From assembly GCA_018242725.1 (NCBI GenBank), contig JAFEBI010000012.1, positions 1-64,000 on the forward strand: DNA of 64,000 bases. Reading direction: 5' to 3'. This stretch comes from Nitrospira sp. (GTDB lineage: Bacteria; Nitrospirota; Nitrospiria; Nitrospirales; Nitrospiraceae). The notes under the pieces are model-generated. The model made no database searches and was not told the DNA's origin. It worked only from the letters and a program-made list of their open reading frames with translations. This document shows positions 36,236 through 44,353 of this stretch, in pieces. Within the stretch, counting starts at the first letter, position 1; the number at the start of each line of letters is the position of its first letter. The position numbers and the translations under genes were made by a program.

Positions 36236-37294
36236 ATGAATCGTTGGCGAGGGATCATAGAGGAGTACCGTAAGTTCCTCCCTGTTACCGAAAAGACACC
36301 CATCATTAGTTTGGGGGAGGGGAATACTCCGTTGATTCGGGCTGCGCGATTGGCGAAAGCCATTGCGCCGGGGATTGAACTCTATCTCAAGTTTGAGGGT
36401 GTCAATCCTACCGGTTCGTTTAAGGACCGTGGGATGACCTTTGCCATCTCGAAGGCCGTCGAGGCCGGCGCACGCGCCGTCATGTGCGCGTCGACGGGGA
36501 ATACGTCAGCTTCCGCCGCCGCCTATGGAGCTCGAGCCGGATTGTCGGTGTACGTGTTGATTCCAGCCGGTAAGATCGCCATGGGCAAGTTGTCTCAAGC
36601 CATGATGCATCAGGCCACGGTCATTCAGATTGAAGGAAACTTTGATCAGGCCCTCACCCTCGTCAAAGACCTATCGGCCTCACTTCATATCGAACTCGTG
36701 AATTCCGTGAATCCGTACAGGATTGAAGGGCAGAAAACCGCGGCCTTTGAGGTCTGCGATCAGCTCGGCGATGCTCCTGCCTTCCACGTCTTGCCGGTGG
36801 GGAATGCAGGAAATATCACGGCGTATTGGAAAGGCTATACGGAGTATCGCGCCGCCAGTCAGATCACACGACTGCCTCGCATGATGGGATTTCAAGCGGC
36901 AGGTGCGGCTCCCATCGTATTGGGGAAGGTCGTTGAACAGCCACAAACCGTTGCGACCGCTATTCGGATCGGCAATCCAGCGAGTTGGTCCTCGGCCTTG
37001 AAAGCTGTGGAGGAGTCATCCGGCGCGATCGATATGGTGACAGACGACGAGATTCTTCAGGCCTATACGTTGGTCGCTGCCACGGAAGGAGTCTTTTGTG
37101 AGCCGGCTTCGGCTGCCTCGGTGGCTGGCGTGGCCAAACTCCATCGTACCAAGGCTCTACGGGAAGGTGACGCGGTGGTCTGTACTCTGACAGGACATGG
37201 GTTGAAGGATGCCGATACGGCTATCTCCGTGTCAAAACAACCACTCACTGTCAAGGCGACGCGAGAGGATGTCGTCAGACTATTGAACGTGTGA
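36236..37294 (+). CDS. thrC: Threonine synthase
   Basis: A 352-residue fold-type II PLP enzyme converting O-phosphohomoserine to threonine. The PLP lysine is Lys63 in NPTGSFKDRGMT; CASTGNTSASAAAYGARAG follows and LPVGNAGNITAYWKGY is the phosphate-binding loop. Length and motifs fit the short (class II) ThrC. Start ATG at 36236, 4 bases after hom. The substrate must be made by a homoserine kinase, yet no recognisable thrB is in the window; the next gene is the candidate replacement. Confidence 0.94.
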   Translation: MNRWRGIIEEYRKFLPVTEKTPIISLGEGNTPLIRAARLAKAIAPGIELYLKFEGVNPTGSFKDRGMTFAISKAVEAGARAVMCASTGNTSASAAAYGARAGLSVYVLIPAGKIAMGKLSQAMMHQATVIQIEGNFDQALTLVKDLSASLHIELVNSVNPYRIEGQKTAAFEVCDQLGDAPAFHVLPVGNAGNITAYWKGYTEYRAASQITRLPRMMGFQAAGAAPIVLGKVVEQPQTVATAIRIGNPASWSSALKAVEESSGAIDMVTDDEILQAYTLVAATEGVFCEPASAASVAGVAKLHRTKALREGDAVVCTLTGHGLKDADTAISVSKQPLTVKATREDVVRLLNV

Positions 37295-37310
37295 AAGGCG
37301 CGTAGATTCG

Positions 37311-38519
37311 ATGAAATATGTGATCGTGCATGCTGGCGGGATGGCGGACCATCCACAAGCAGAACTCAATGGCCGAACCCCACTGCAAGCGGCAGCCACT
37401 CCCCATCTCGATCAGCTCGCTCAAATCGGAGAACTCGGGCAACTGATGATTCCAAACGAGGGGATTCGTCATGGAGGCGGATTGCTCGGTGCAGCGATCC
37501 TCGGCTATGACCCGAAGAAATACTATCAAGGTCCTGGGCCTCTGGAAGCCGCAAGTTTGGGCGTCTCGGTGACGGAACACGACGTGGTTTATCGCTGCAC
37601 GATGGTCACCTTGCGTTCTGATGGTGGAAAGGGCGCGGAGATTAAGAAGTTGGGGCCGAATGTCATCATGGACGATGCGACAGCCGGTTTGATCGAGACC
37701 GAAGAGGCTCGTGAATTGCTTGAGGCGATCAATGAGCAACTCGGTTCCGAAACTATTCAGTTTTATCCGGGCGCCGGTCATCGCCATCTCATGGTCTGGG
37801 TCAATGGTAAGCCGCGAGCGCTCTGTCACGATCCGCAATCCGTCCTTGGTCGATCCATCGCGGATGCTTTGCCTACGGGGGACGGCGCGGACATCCTTCG
37901 CAAGCTCATGGATGCGGCGCATGTGATCATGCGCGATCATCCGGTCAACGATGAACGGATGGCCGAGGGGAAGAAAGCGGCAAATTGTGTCTGGCTGTGG
38001 GGTGAGGGACGAGCCGTCATGTGGCCGAGCCTGACCGAAAAGTACGACATCGCCGGGGCCATAGTGGCGACCAGCGATGTCTATCGCGGCGTCGGGATCT
38101 GCGCGGGACTTGCGGCAGTCGATACCGAACAACTCGCCGACGGAGATCTTCGCACCAGAGCCGCTGTGGCGCTCGCCGAATTCGCCAAGAAGGATTTTGT
38201 GTATGTTCACGCCAGACTGACGGATGAGATCATCCACGGCACCGATATCAAAGCGAAAGTGCACGGCGTCGAAGAGTTCGATCGTCATCTGGTTGGTCCG
38301 CTCGTTGAGGGGCTGGCCAAACAAGGACCCTTTCGGTTCATGGTCGTGTGCGAGCACGGACGAGGAGTCAATGGTCAACCCTTTTATGCGTTCGGCGAGG
38401 GAGCCAAGCAAGCTGGTGGATCAGCTGGTCGTCGCTTCACCGAGGTGGATGCTCAGGCCGCAGGGATGCCCGCCCGTGACGCGACGAAGTTCGTGAATAA
38501 GTTCTTCTCCAAAAGCTGA
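37311..38519 (+). CDS. ApgM-like protein in the threonine operon, catalytic residues altered
   Basis: A 402-residue alkaline-phosphatase-superfamily protein of the archaeal-type phosphoglycerate mutase family: [40 protein letters not shown] and [11 protein letters not shown] are clear. Relatives lying next to hom/thrC have been proposed as homoserine kinases. Here the N-terminal GDGMAD motif reads AGGMAD (metal Asp to Gly9), the loop that should hold the nucleophilic Ser (GSD) reads HGGGLLG (residues 54-60), and the later D-H pair is E348-H349. The D-E-x-x-H-x-x-D triad (305-312) remains. It may be a pseudoenzyme or have a new activity. It lies 16 bases after thrC. Confidence 0.8.
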   Translation: MKYVIVHAGGMADHPQAELNGRTPLQAAATPHLDQLAQIGELGQLMIPNEGIRHGGGLLGAAILGYDPKKYYQGPGPLEAASLGVSVTEHDVVYRCTMVTLRSDGGKGAEIKKLGPNVIMDDATAGLIETEEARELLEAINEQLGSETIQFYPGAGHRHLMVWVNGKPRALCHDPQSVLGRSIADALPTGDGADILRKLMDAAHVIMRDHPVNDERMAEGKKAANCVWLWGEGRAVMWPSLTEKYDIAGAIVATSDVYRGVGICAGLAAVDTEQLADGDLRTRAAVALAEFAKKDFVYVHARLTDEIIHGTDIKAKVHGVEEFDRHLVGPLVEGLAKQGPFRFMVVCEHGRGVNGQPFYAFGEGAKQAGGSAGRRFTEVDAQAAGMPARDATKFVNKFFSKS

Positions 38520-38524
38520 CCATC

Positions 38525-39748
38525 GTGGCACTCATCGTTCAGAAATACGGCGGCACGTCGGTCGGAACGATCGAGCGTATCCGACGGGTGGCCGATCGTG
38601 TCGAGAAAACGCAGCGAGACGGCCATCAAGTCGTCGTCGTGCTCTCCGCGATGAGCGGTGAAACAGATCGCCTCATTAAACTCGCCCACGAAGTGACCGC
38701 GACTCCGGATGATCGGGAGATGGATATGCTGCTCTCCACCGGCGAGCGCGTCACCATTGCGTTGTTGGCGATGGAATTACGTGGCAGAGGTGTTGACGCA
38801 CGCTCGTTTACAGGTCGACAGGTGGGTATCATGACCGACAGTGCCCATACCAAGGCACGGATCGCGCGCGTGACGTCCGGACGGCTTCGCGAGGCTCTGG
38901 ATCAAGGAGTCGTGCCCGTGGTGGCGGGCTTTCAAGGTATCAACGAACGGTCCGATGTGACGACGCTGGGCCGAGGTGGGTCCGATCTTTCCGCCGTTGC
39001 GGTGGCGGCGGCGCTCAAAGCCGATCGCTGCATTATCTTTACCGATGTCGACGGGGTCTATACCGCCGACCCCAATATTGTCCCGGCAGCGAAACGCATC
39101 GACAAGATTTCCTATGAAGAGATGCTCGAAATGGCCAGTCTTGGCGCCAAAGTCCTGCAGACTCGATCGGTGGAATTCGCGGCCAAGTTCAATGTACCGG
39201 TCGAAGTGAATTCCAGCTTCAAAGAAGGAAAGGGAACGCTCGTGACAAAGGAAGATCCGGATATGGAAGCGGCGGCGGTTGCCGGAGTCACGGGTGACCG
39301 GAACCAGGCAAAGATCACGATCATCGGTGTCCCGGATAAGCCGGGCATTGCCGCCCGGATCTTCGGACCTGTGGCCGAGGCCAATATCAATGTCGATATG
39401 ATCATTCAGAACATCAGCCAAGCAGCCCTGACGGATCTCTCCTTTACCGTCCCACGGGCGGATCTCAAAAAAGCCGTGCCTCTCATCCAAGGCGTGGCGA
39501 AGGACATCGAGGCCAAGTCAGTCTCCGTTACCGAAGCCATTGCAAAAGTTTCGCTCATCGGTGTCGGCATGCGGTCGCATTCCGGCGTAGCAGCCAAGAT
39601 GTTCAACGTGTTGTCGCACGAGGGGGTCAACATCATGATGATCAGCACGTCGGAGATCAAAATCTCTTGCGTGATCGATGAGAAGTACCTCGAACTGGCC
39701 ATGCGCTCGCTCCACTCGGCGTTCGGGCTGGATCAAGTTCAGTCCTGA
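38525..39748 (+). CDS. lysC: Aspartate kinase
   Basis: A 407-residue aspartokinase, the first enzyme of lysine, threonine and methionine synthesis. Kinase part: [40 protein letters not shown] and [16 protein letters not shown]. Two C-terminal ACT domains (about 265-400) include [20 protein letters not shown] and [15 protein letters not shown], which would bind lysine and/or threonine. Start is GTG at 38525, 5 bases after the apgM-like gene, so coexpressed with hom and thrC. Confidence 0.95.
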   Translation: MALIVQKYGGTSVGTIERIRRVADRVEKTQRDGHQVVVVLSAMSGETDRLIKLAHEVTATPDDREMDMLLSTGERVTIALLAMELRGRGVDARSFTGRQVGIMTDSAHTKARIARVTSGRLREALDQGVVPVVAGFQGINERSDVTTLGRGGSDLSAVAVAAALKADRCIIFTDVDGVYTADPNIVPAAKRIDKISYEEMLEMASLGAKVLQTRSVEFAAKFNVPVEVNSSFKEGKGTLVTKEDPDMEAAAVAGVTGDRNQAKITIIGVPDKPGIAARIFGPVAEANINVDMIIQNISQAALTDLSFTVPRADLKKAVPLIQGVAKDIEAKSVSVTEAIAKVSLIGVGMRSHSGVAAKMFNVLSHEGVNIMMISTSEIKISCVIDEKYLELAMRSLHSAFGLDQVQS

Positions 39749-40190
39749 TACCAGCCGGAATAAGACTAGCACTCGACCACCATCACGTGGTTCGGCTTTC
39801 GTCGGACGCAGCTGCTTCACAATAAACCTGCCTCTTGTTGCCGGCTAAAGAAATCAGCAGGGCTTCTTTCGAGGAATTCTTGGACTGCCACATGATTTCT
39901 TCCTGAGATAATAGAAGTCTAGTCACGTCAGACCCTGGGAGGGGCATCGATCAGTACCATTAGGCTGGATGGATTCGAATCTCGCGACCCTGGTTGTGAT
40001 GGTAAACGCGCGAGAGGTAATTGCAAACCCATAAGTAGGCAGTCGCCGGGTGATGGTCAGAACCGTACGGTCGCCAGACGCGAGTCGTAAACCCTGGTCA
40101 GCCCATTCAGAAATCGGTCGGGTGATGATGCACATCGCTTGGGCGTGACGTCTCGACAGAAGAGCCCTTCTCCTGATACCCTTTCCCGTC
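39749..40190. other. Intergenic region before cimA
   Basis: The 442 bases between lysC and cimA hold no reading frame with family features, no tRNA and no clear terminator. A leader or attenuator before cimA would be natural in branched-chain pathways, but I find no Leu/Ile-rich leader peptide or T-box specifier structure. Confidence 0.35.
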
Positions 40191-41840
40191 ATGGCTAGAA
40201 ATACCAAACAATCACGTACTTCCCGCGCTGCCCGTGAACAGGCTCCGGTTGCTGTTCAAAGTCCGTCCGCCGAGCAGGCGGCGAAATTAGAAATCTATGA
40301 CACCACGCTGCGTGACGGCGCGCAGGCGGAGGATGTCAGTTTTTCAGCGGAAGACAAGGTTCTGATCGCGCAGAAGTTGGATAGTCTGGGCGTGCATTTT
40401 ATTGAAGGTGGATGGCCCGGCGCGAATCCAAAAGACATTGAATTTTTCCGGATGATCAAGACGATTCCGCTGAAACATGCGGACGTCATCGCGTTCGGGT
40501 CGACAAGGAAAGCCAGCAATACGGTTCGCAAGGATCCGAATCTGCAGGCCTTACTCGGCGCGGACACCAAGATTATTACGCTCTTTGGGAAGACCTGGTC
40601 GTTTCATGTCACCGATGCGCTCGGTATCTCCCTCCACAAAAATCTTGAGTTGATCGGTGACTCCATCGGCTATCTCCGAGGGAAGGGACGCCGTGTCTTC
40701 TACGATGCAGAGCATTTCTTCGACGGCTATAAGACCAACCCGGACTATGCCTTGAAGACGATCAGGAAGGCGGTCGAGGCCGGTGCGGAGCGAGTGATTC
40801 TTTGTGATACCAACGGGGGCACGATGCCGTGGGAAATCCGTGAGATCTGCGGCGTGGTGCAGCAGGAGTGTGGGGTGCCGCTCGGTATCCACGCGCATAA
40901 CGATTGTGAAATGGCCGTGGCGAACTCCCTTGTGGCGATCGAGATGGGTATTCAGCAGGTACAGGGGACGATCAATGGAATCGGGGAACGCTGTGGAAAC
41001 GCCAACCTCTGCTCCATTATTCCGAATCTCGAGCTGAAAATGAAACGCCAGGCCCTGAGCAATACCCTGAGTCATCTCAAGGATGTATCCGGATTCGTCA
41101 CGGAGATCGCCAATCTGATGCCTAATAAGCATCAGCCCTATGTCGGAGATTCCGCGTTCGCCCATAAAGGCGGAGTGCATATTCACGCGGTACTGAAGAA
41201 CTCGGCGACCTATGAGCACATCGATCCGGCCCGCGTCGGCAATCGGCAGCGGATGTTGATCTCCGACTATGGCGGACGGAGCGGTCTGCTCGACAAAATC
41301 GAAGCCTACGGGATCATGCTTTCGAAAAACCACGCGAAGGTTGATGAGCTGATCCATACCTTGAAGGAACGAGAAAGCCAGGGTTATCAATTCGAAGGGG
41401 CCGAGGGCTCCTTTGAATTGCTGATGCGAAAGGCGATGGGAAGTCACACGTCATCATTTCGATTGCTGGGGTTTCGCGTGATCGTCGAGAAGAAACAGGA
41501 GGATGGATCCCTGCTTTCCGAAGCGACGGTGATGGTCAAGGTTGGGGATGCGGTTGAGCACACGGCGGCGGTTGGAGCGGGGCCGGTAAATGCGCTGGAT
41601 CATGCGTTGCGCAAAGCCTTGGAAAAGTTCTATCCGCAGCTTCGAGAGGTGAAACTCCTCGACTATAAAGTCCGGGTGCTGGCAGCGAATCGGGGGACGG
41701 AATCAAAAGTGCGTGTCTTAATCGAGTCTGGCGACCACAAAGACACATGGGGAACGGTGGGGGTCTCTGAAAATATCATTGAAGCGACGTGGCAAGCTCT
41801 CGTCGATAGCATCGAATATAAGCTGCTGTCCAAAAACTAG
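40191..41840 (+). CDS. cimA: (R)-citramalate synthase
   Basis: A 549-residue member of the DRE-TIM metallolyase family. After a 30-residue polar N-terminal extension come LEIYDTTLRDGAQAEDVSF, FIEGGWPGANPKD, ILCDTNGGTMPWEI, IHAHNDCEMAVANSL (metal His), and GTINGIGERCGNANLCSII; the C-terminal regulatory domain (about 400-545) is the LeuA dimerisation type. The GWPGANPKD form matches CimA rather than isopropylmalate synthase. It condenses pyruvate and acetyl-CoA and starts the threonine-independent isoleucine route, using leuCD downstream. Confidence 0.9.
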   Translation: MARNTKQSRTSRAAREQAPVAVQSPSAEQAAKLEIYDTTLRDGAQAEDVSFSAEDKVLIAQKLDSLGVHFIEGGWPGANPKDIEFFRMIKTIPLKHADVIAFGSTRKASNTVRKDPNLQALLGADTKIITLFGKTWSFHVTDALGISLHKNLELIGDSIGYLRGKGRRVFYDAEHFFDGYKTNPDYALKTIRKAVEAGAERVILCDTNGGTMPWEIREICGVVQQECGVPLGIHAHNDCEMAVANSLVAIEMGIQQVQGTINGIGERCGNANLCSIIPNLELKMKRQALSNTLSHLKDVSGFVTEIANLMPNKHQPYVGDSAFAHKGGVHIHAVLKNSATYEHIDPARVGNRQRMLISDYGGRSGLLDKIEAYGIMLSKNHAKVDELIHTLKERESQGYQFEGAEGSFELLMRKAMGSHTSSFRLLGFRVIVEKKQEDGSLLSEATVMVKVGDAVEHTAAVGAGPVNALDHALRKALEKFYPQLREVKLLDYKVRVLAANRGTESKVRVLIESGDHKDTWGTVGVSENIIEATWQALVDSIEYKLLSKN

Positions 41841-41872
41841 AGTATTTTCGTAAGCATTCGCCAAATTTATTC

Positions 41873-41901
41873 TTGACAGGTGTCATAACCTCACGTAACT
41901 T
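41873..41901 (+). promoter_or_regulatory. Candidate promoter for the IHF/HU gene
   Basis: A consensus TTGACA at 41873-41878, 17 bases, then TAACTT at 41896-41901 (weak -10). It lies 79 bases before the start at 41980, after the cimA stop. Confidence 0.35.
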
Positions 41902-41979
41902 AAGACAAACTTACCGCTATGAGGGGATGATTCTAGCGGGGCAGGCGGTGAGTGGTCGTCGTCATGTAGGGGGGATGGC

Positions 41980-42255
41980 ATGAGAAAGGCGGATATCGCT
42001 GAGGAAATTTTTAAGCAGGTCGGGATTTCAAAAAATGAAGCGGCTGATATCGTCGAATTTGTGTTGAATCTCCTCAAGTCGGTACTGCAGAAGGGAGAAT
42101 CGGTTAAAATCGCAGGGTTCGGCAATTTTGTCGTTCGGAGCAAAGGCGCCCGGAAGGGACGCAACCCACGGACCGGAGAAGAGATTGGGATTACCCCCCG
42201 GCGAGTCGTTACATTTCGTCCAAGCCAGGTATTCAAGAAGTACGTCAATTCGTAA
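41980..42255 (+). CDS. ihfA: IHF-alpha/HU-family DNA-bending protein
   Basis: A 91-residue nucleoid protein. MRKADIAEEIFKQVGISKNEA forms the dimerisation helices and FGNFVVRSKGARKGRNPRTGEEI the DNA-intercalating arm, including the R-N-P-R-T-G motif with the intercalating Pro. GITPRRVVTFRPSQVFKK closes the fold. Sequence fits the IHF-alpha class, although HU cannot be excluded. It precedes the MerR-type gene by 42 bases and may be cotranscribed, an arrangement (ihfA-merR) also common in proteobacteria. Confidence 0.9.
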   Translation: MRKADIAEEIFKQVGISKNEAADIVEFVLNLLKSVLQKGESVKIAGFGNFVVRSKGARKGRNPRTGEEIGITPRRVVTFRPSQVFKKYVNS

Positions 42256-42285
42256 GGCGACTTCACCCACATTGTCGACCGCACC

Positions 42286-42648
42286 GTGAGGCCGGTCATG
42301 GGAATTGAGCCCAGGCTGGGCAGCAAGGTTTTCTATAAGATCGGCGAGGTGAGTCGGCTGACAAGGCTTCCCTCGTACGTACTCCGTTTCTGGGAATCTC
42401 AATTTACTTTTTTAAAACCCAAGAAGAGTCGAGGCAATCAACGACTGTACGTTCAACGCGATATCGAAACCGTCTTGCAAATCAAGCGCATGCTGTATGA
42501 AGAAGGGCATACGCTGGAGGGCGTGAAACGGTATTGGGTCCGTCGTGGGAGGGCTGCTACCCGTCGGCTGAGGCCGAGGGAGATCGCCAAAAAGCTGAGA
42601 GGCGACCTGCAAGTCATTCTGAAGATCATCGATTCGCATTCATCATAA
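42286..42648 (+). CDS. MerR-family transcriptional regulator
   Basis: A 120-residue protein (116 from the ATG at 42298). The N-terminal winged HTH is typical of MerR: FYKIGEVSRLTRLPSYVLRFWESQF, then KKSRGNQRLYVQRDIETVLQIKRM. The remaining 45 residues are a dimerisation helix without metal- or drug-binding Cys. The short form with LPSYVLRFWE next to ihfA resembles the DNA-binding proteins encoded downstream of ihfA in many genomes. Targets are unknown. GTG at 42286 is the longer option. Confidence 0.88.
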   Translation: MRPVMGIEPRLGSKVFYKIGEVSRLTRLPSYVLRFWESQFTFLKPKKSRGNQRLYVQRDIETVLQIKRMLYEEGHTLEGVKRYWVRRGRAATRRLRPREIAKKLRGDLQVILKIIDSHSS

Positions 42649-42729
42649 ATCAAAAGAGACGGTGCATTTCACCGAAGACAATCACGAGAGAATCTGCGAC
42701 AATCACCGGCTCAAGAGTCGAGAACATGT

Positions 42730-42806
42730 CGGGGCGTAGCGCAGCCCGGTAGCGCACTCGCTTGGGGTGCGAGTGGTCGTGGGTTCAAATCCCGCCGCCC
42801 CGACCA
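42730..42806 (+). tRNA. tRNA-Pro, anticodon GGG
   Basis: The cloverleaf is complete. Acceptor stem CGGGGCG pairs with CGCCCCG; the D-arm is GCGCAGCCCGGTAGCGC; the anticodon stem CTCGC/GCGAG encloses loop TTGGGGT, giving anticodon GGG; the T-arm holds GTGGGTTCAAATCCCGC. Discriminator A and the CCA tail are encoded. It decodes CCC and CCU. Confidence 0.96.
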
Positions 42807-42860
42807 GTTTGCAGAGTCTTGAAGGGATGAGGGAAGAAAACGAATCTCTTAGTTCCGTCG

Positions 42861-42883
42861 AAGCTGCCTCGGGCAGCTTTTTT
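42861..42883 (+). terminator. Intrinsic terminator after tRNA-Pro
   Basis: aagctgcc and ggcagctt form a perfect 8-bp stem around a short loop, followed by TTTTTTATT. It ends 15 bases before surE, so surE needs its own promoter or read-through. Confidence 0.8.
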
Positions 42884-42897
42884 ATTGTAGTCCTTCC

Positions 42898-43710
42898 ATG
42901 CGTATCCTAGTGACGAACGACGACGGTATCCAGTCTCCAGGGATCACAGCCTTGGCACAAACACTGGCTGCCATTGGGGAAGTGTGGGTTGTGGCTCCGG
43001 ATCGGGAGCGCACCGCCGTCGCTCACGCCGTGACCTTACACAAGCCATTGCGTGTTCACCGCGTGGCTCCCCGGACCTATTCCGTCAATGGGACCCCAGT
43101 GGATTGTGTGAATCTGGCCCTGCTCAAGGTCATGCCCAAACCTCCGGCCATCGTCGTGTCCGGCATCAACAAAGGTGTGAACCTTGGCGACGATGTCATG
43201 TACTCGGGGACGGTATCAGCGGCGATGGAAGGCACCATTCTTGGTGTACCGTCTCTTGCCGTTTCGCAGGAAGGGCAGGGGGTGTTTCGCTTCGATATGG
43301 GCGCGATCTACGCCGCTCGTGTTGCCAGACTTGTGATGGACCAAGGTCTTCCGGACGAAACTCTCTTGAACCTCAATATTCCAGATCGGGCTCAATCCAA
43401 GATTCGAGGAGTACGGATTACCTGTCTGAGCCGGCGACGATTCCACGATCCGATCATTGAAAAAATCGATCCCCATGGGCGTACGTATTACTGGATTGCC
43501 GGCAAGCGGGTTTCGTGGAGTCGCAGCAAGGATGCGGATCACGAGGCACTTGAGGACGGGTACGTGTCCGTTACACCGATCCACTTGGATATCACCAACC
43601 ATGCAGTACTGGATCATTTCAGATCATGGGAACCCCTCATTGCACGAAGTGCCAACAAGGGGGCTGTCTCGCGCTCTATCCGCCGTCCGGCTAAGGCGGT
43701 GGGGAGATGA
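42898..43710 (+). CDS. surE: 5'/3'-nucleotidase SurE
   Basis: A 270-residue metal-dependent nucleotidase/exopolyphosphatase. The N-terminal metal motif is MRILVTNDDGIQSPGI (Asp-Asp); VAPDRERTAVAHAVTLHKPLR and VVSGINKGVNLGDDVMYSGTV supply further metal and active-site residues. SurE hydrolyses nucleoside monophosphates and has been linked to stationary-phase survival. ATG at 42898. The last 4 bases overlap dedA (ATGA). The 15 basic C-terminal residues exceed the domain. Confidence 0.93.
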   Translation: MRILVTNDDGIQSPGITALAQTLAAIGEVWVVAPDRERTAVAHAVTLHKPLRVHRVAPRTYSVNGTPVDCVNLALLKVMPKPPAIVVSGINKGVNLGDDVMYSGTVSAAMEGTILGVPSLAVSQEGQGVFRFDMGAIYAARVARLVMDQGLPDETLLNLNIPDRAQSKIRGVRITCLSRRRFHDPIIEKIDPHGRTYYWIAGKRVSWSRSKDADHEALEDGYVSVTPIHLDITNHAVLDHFRSWEPLIARSANKGAVSRSIRRPAKAVGR

Positions 43711-44348
43711 TCGGAAGTTTGATTGAGTCGATTATTGGTGAACTGAGCCGATTCATCATCGCCTGCATTTCGAGGTTTGGGTATGGAGGGATTCTCTTCA
43801 CGATGGCGGTTGAGAGTGCCTGCATCCCTCTCCCAAGCGAAATCATCATGCCGTTCTCTGGGTACCTCGTGATGACCGGGGAGTTTACGATGTGGGGTGT
43901 GACCCTGGCCGGCGCAGTCGGCAATGTGCTTGGCTCGATTATCGCCTACTATGTTGGAGTGTGGGGAGGACGGCCGTTTGCCGAACGCTTTGGCCCCTAT
44001 TTCTTGGTCTCTCACCATGATCTCGATGTCGCCGATCGCTGGTTTGCCAAATACGGAGAGGCGGCCGTCTTTTTCGGCAGAATGCTCCCTGTGGTCCGCA
44101 CCTTCATTTCCCTCCCGGCTGGCATCGCAAGGATGAATTTCCCACGATTCGTCATCTTCACCTTTGTCGGGGCCTTGCCGTGGTGCTATCTCTTGGCGTA
44201 CATCGGGCTTCGGATGGGCGAACAATGGGAACATCTGCGGGATTATTTTCATCAATTTGACATCGTCATTGGGCTCGTCCTCGCTGTCGCGATCGGCTAC
44301 TTCCTCTGGTCTCACTGGCCGAGACGGCGAACAAGTCCTGGGGCATAA
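43707..44348 (+). CDS. DedA/SNARE-associated family membrane protein
   Basis: A 213-residue inner-membrane protein with the family's GFxxPxPxE-type segment: ESACIPLPSEIIMPFSGYL, followed by AGAVGNVLGSIIAYYVG. The reentrant loop motif FFGRMLPVVRTFISLPAGIARM with its two Arg residues is well conserved. Some DedA proteins are undecaprenyl-phosphate or phospholipid translocases; the exact substrate here is not known. ATG at 43707 overlaps surE by 4 bases, so it is coupled. Confidence 0.9.
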   Translation: MIGSLIESIIGELSRFIIACISRFGYGGILFTMAVESACIPLPSEIIMPFSGYLVMTGEFTMWGVTLAGAVGNVLGSIIAYYVGVWGGRPFAERFGPYFLVSHHDLDVADRWFAKYGEAAVFFGRMLPVVRTFISLPAGIARMNFPRFVIFTFVGALPWCYLLAYIGLRMGEQWEHLRDYFHQFDIVIGLVLAVAIGYFLWSHWPRRRTSPGA

Positions 44349-44353
44349 CTCTC

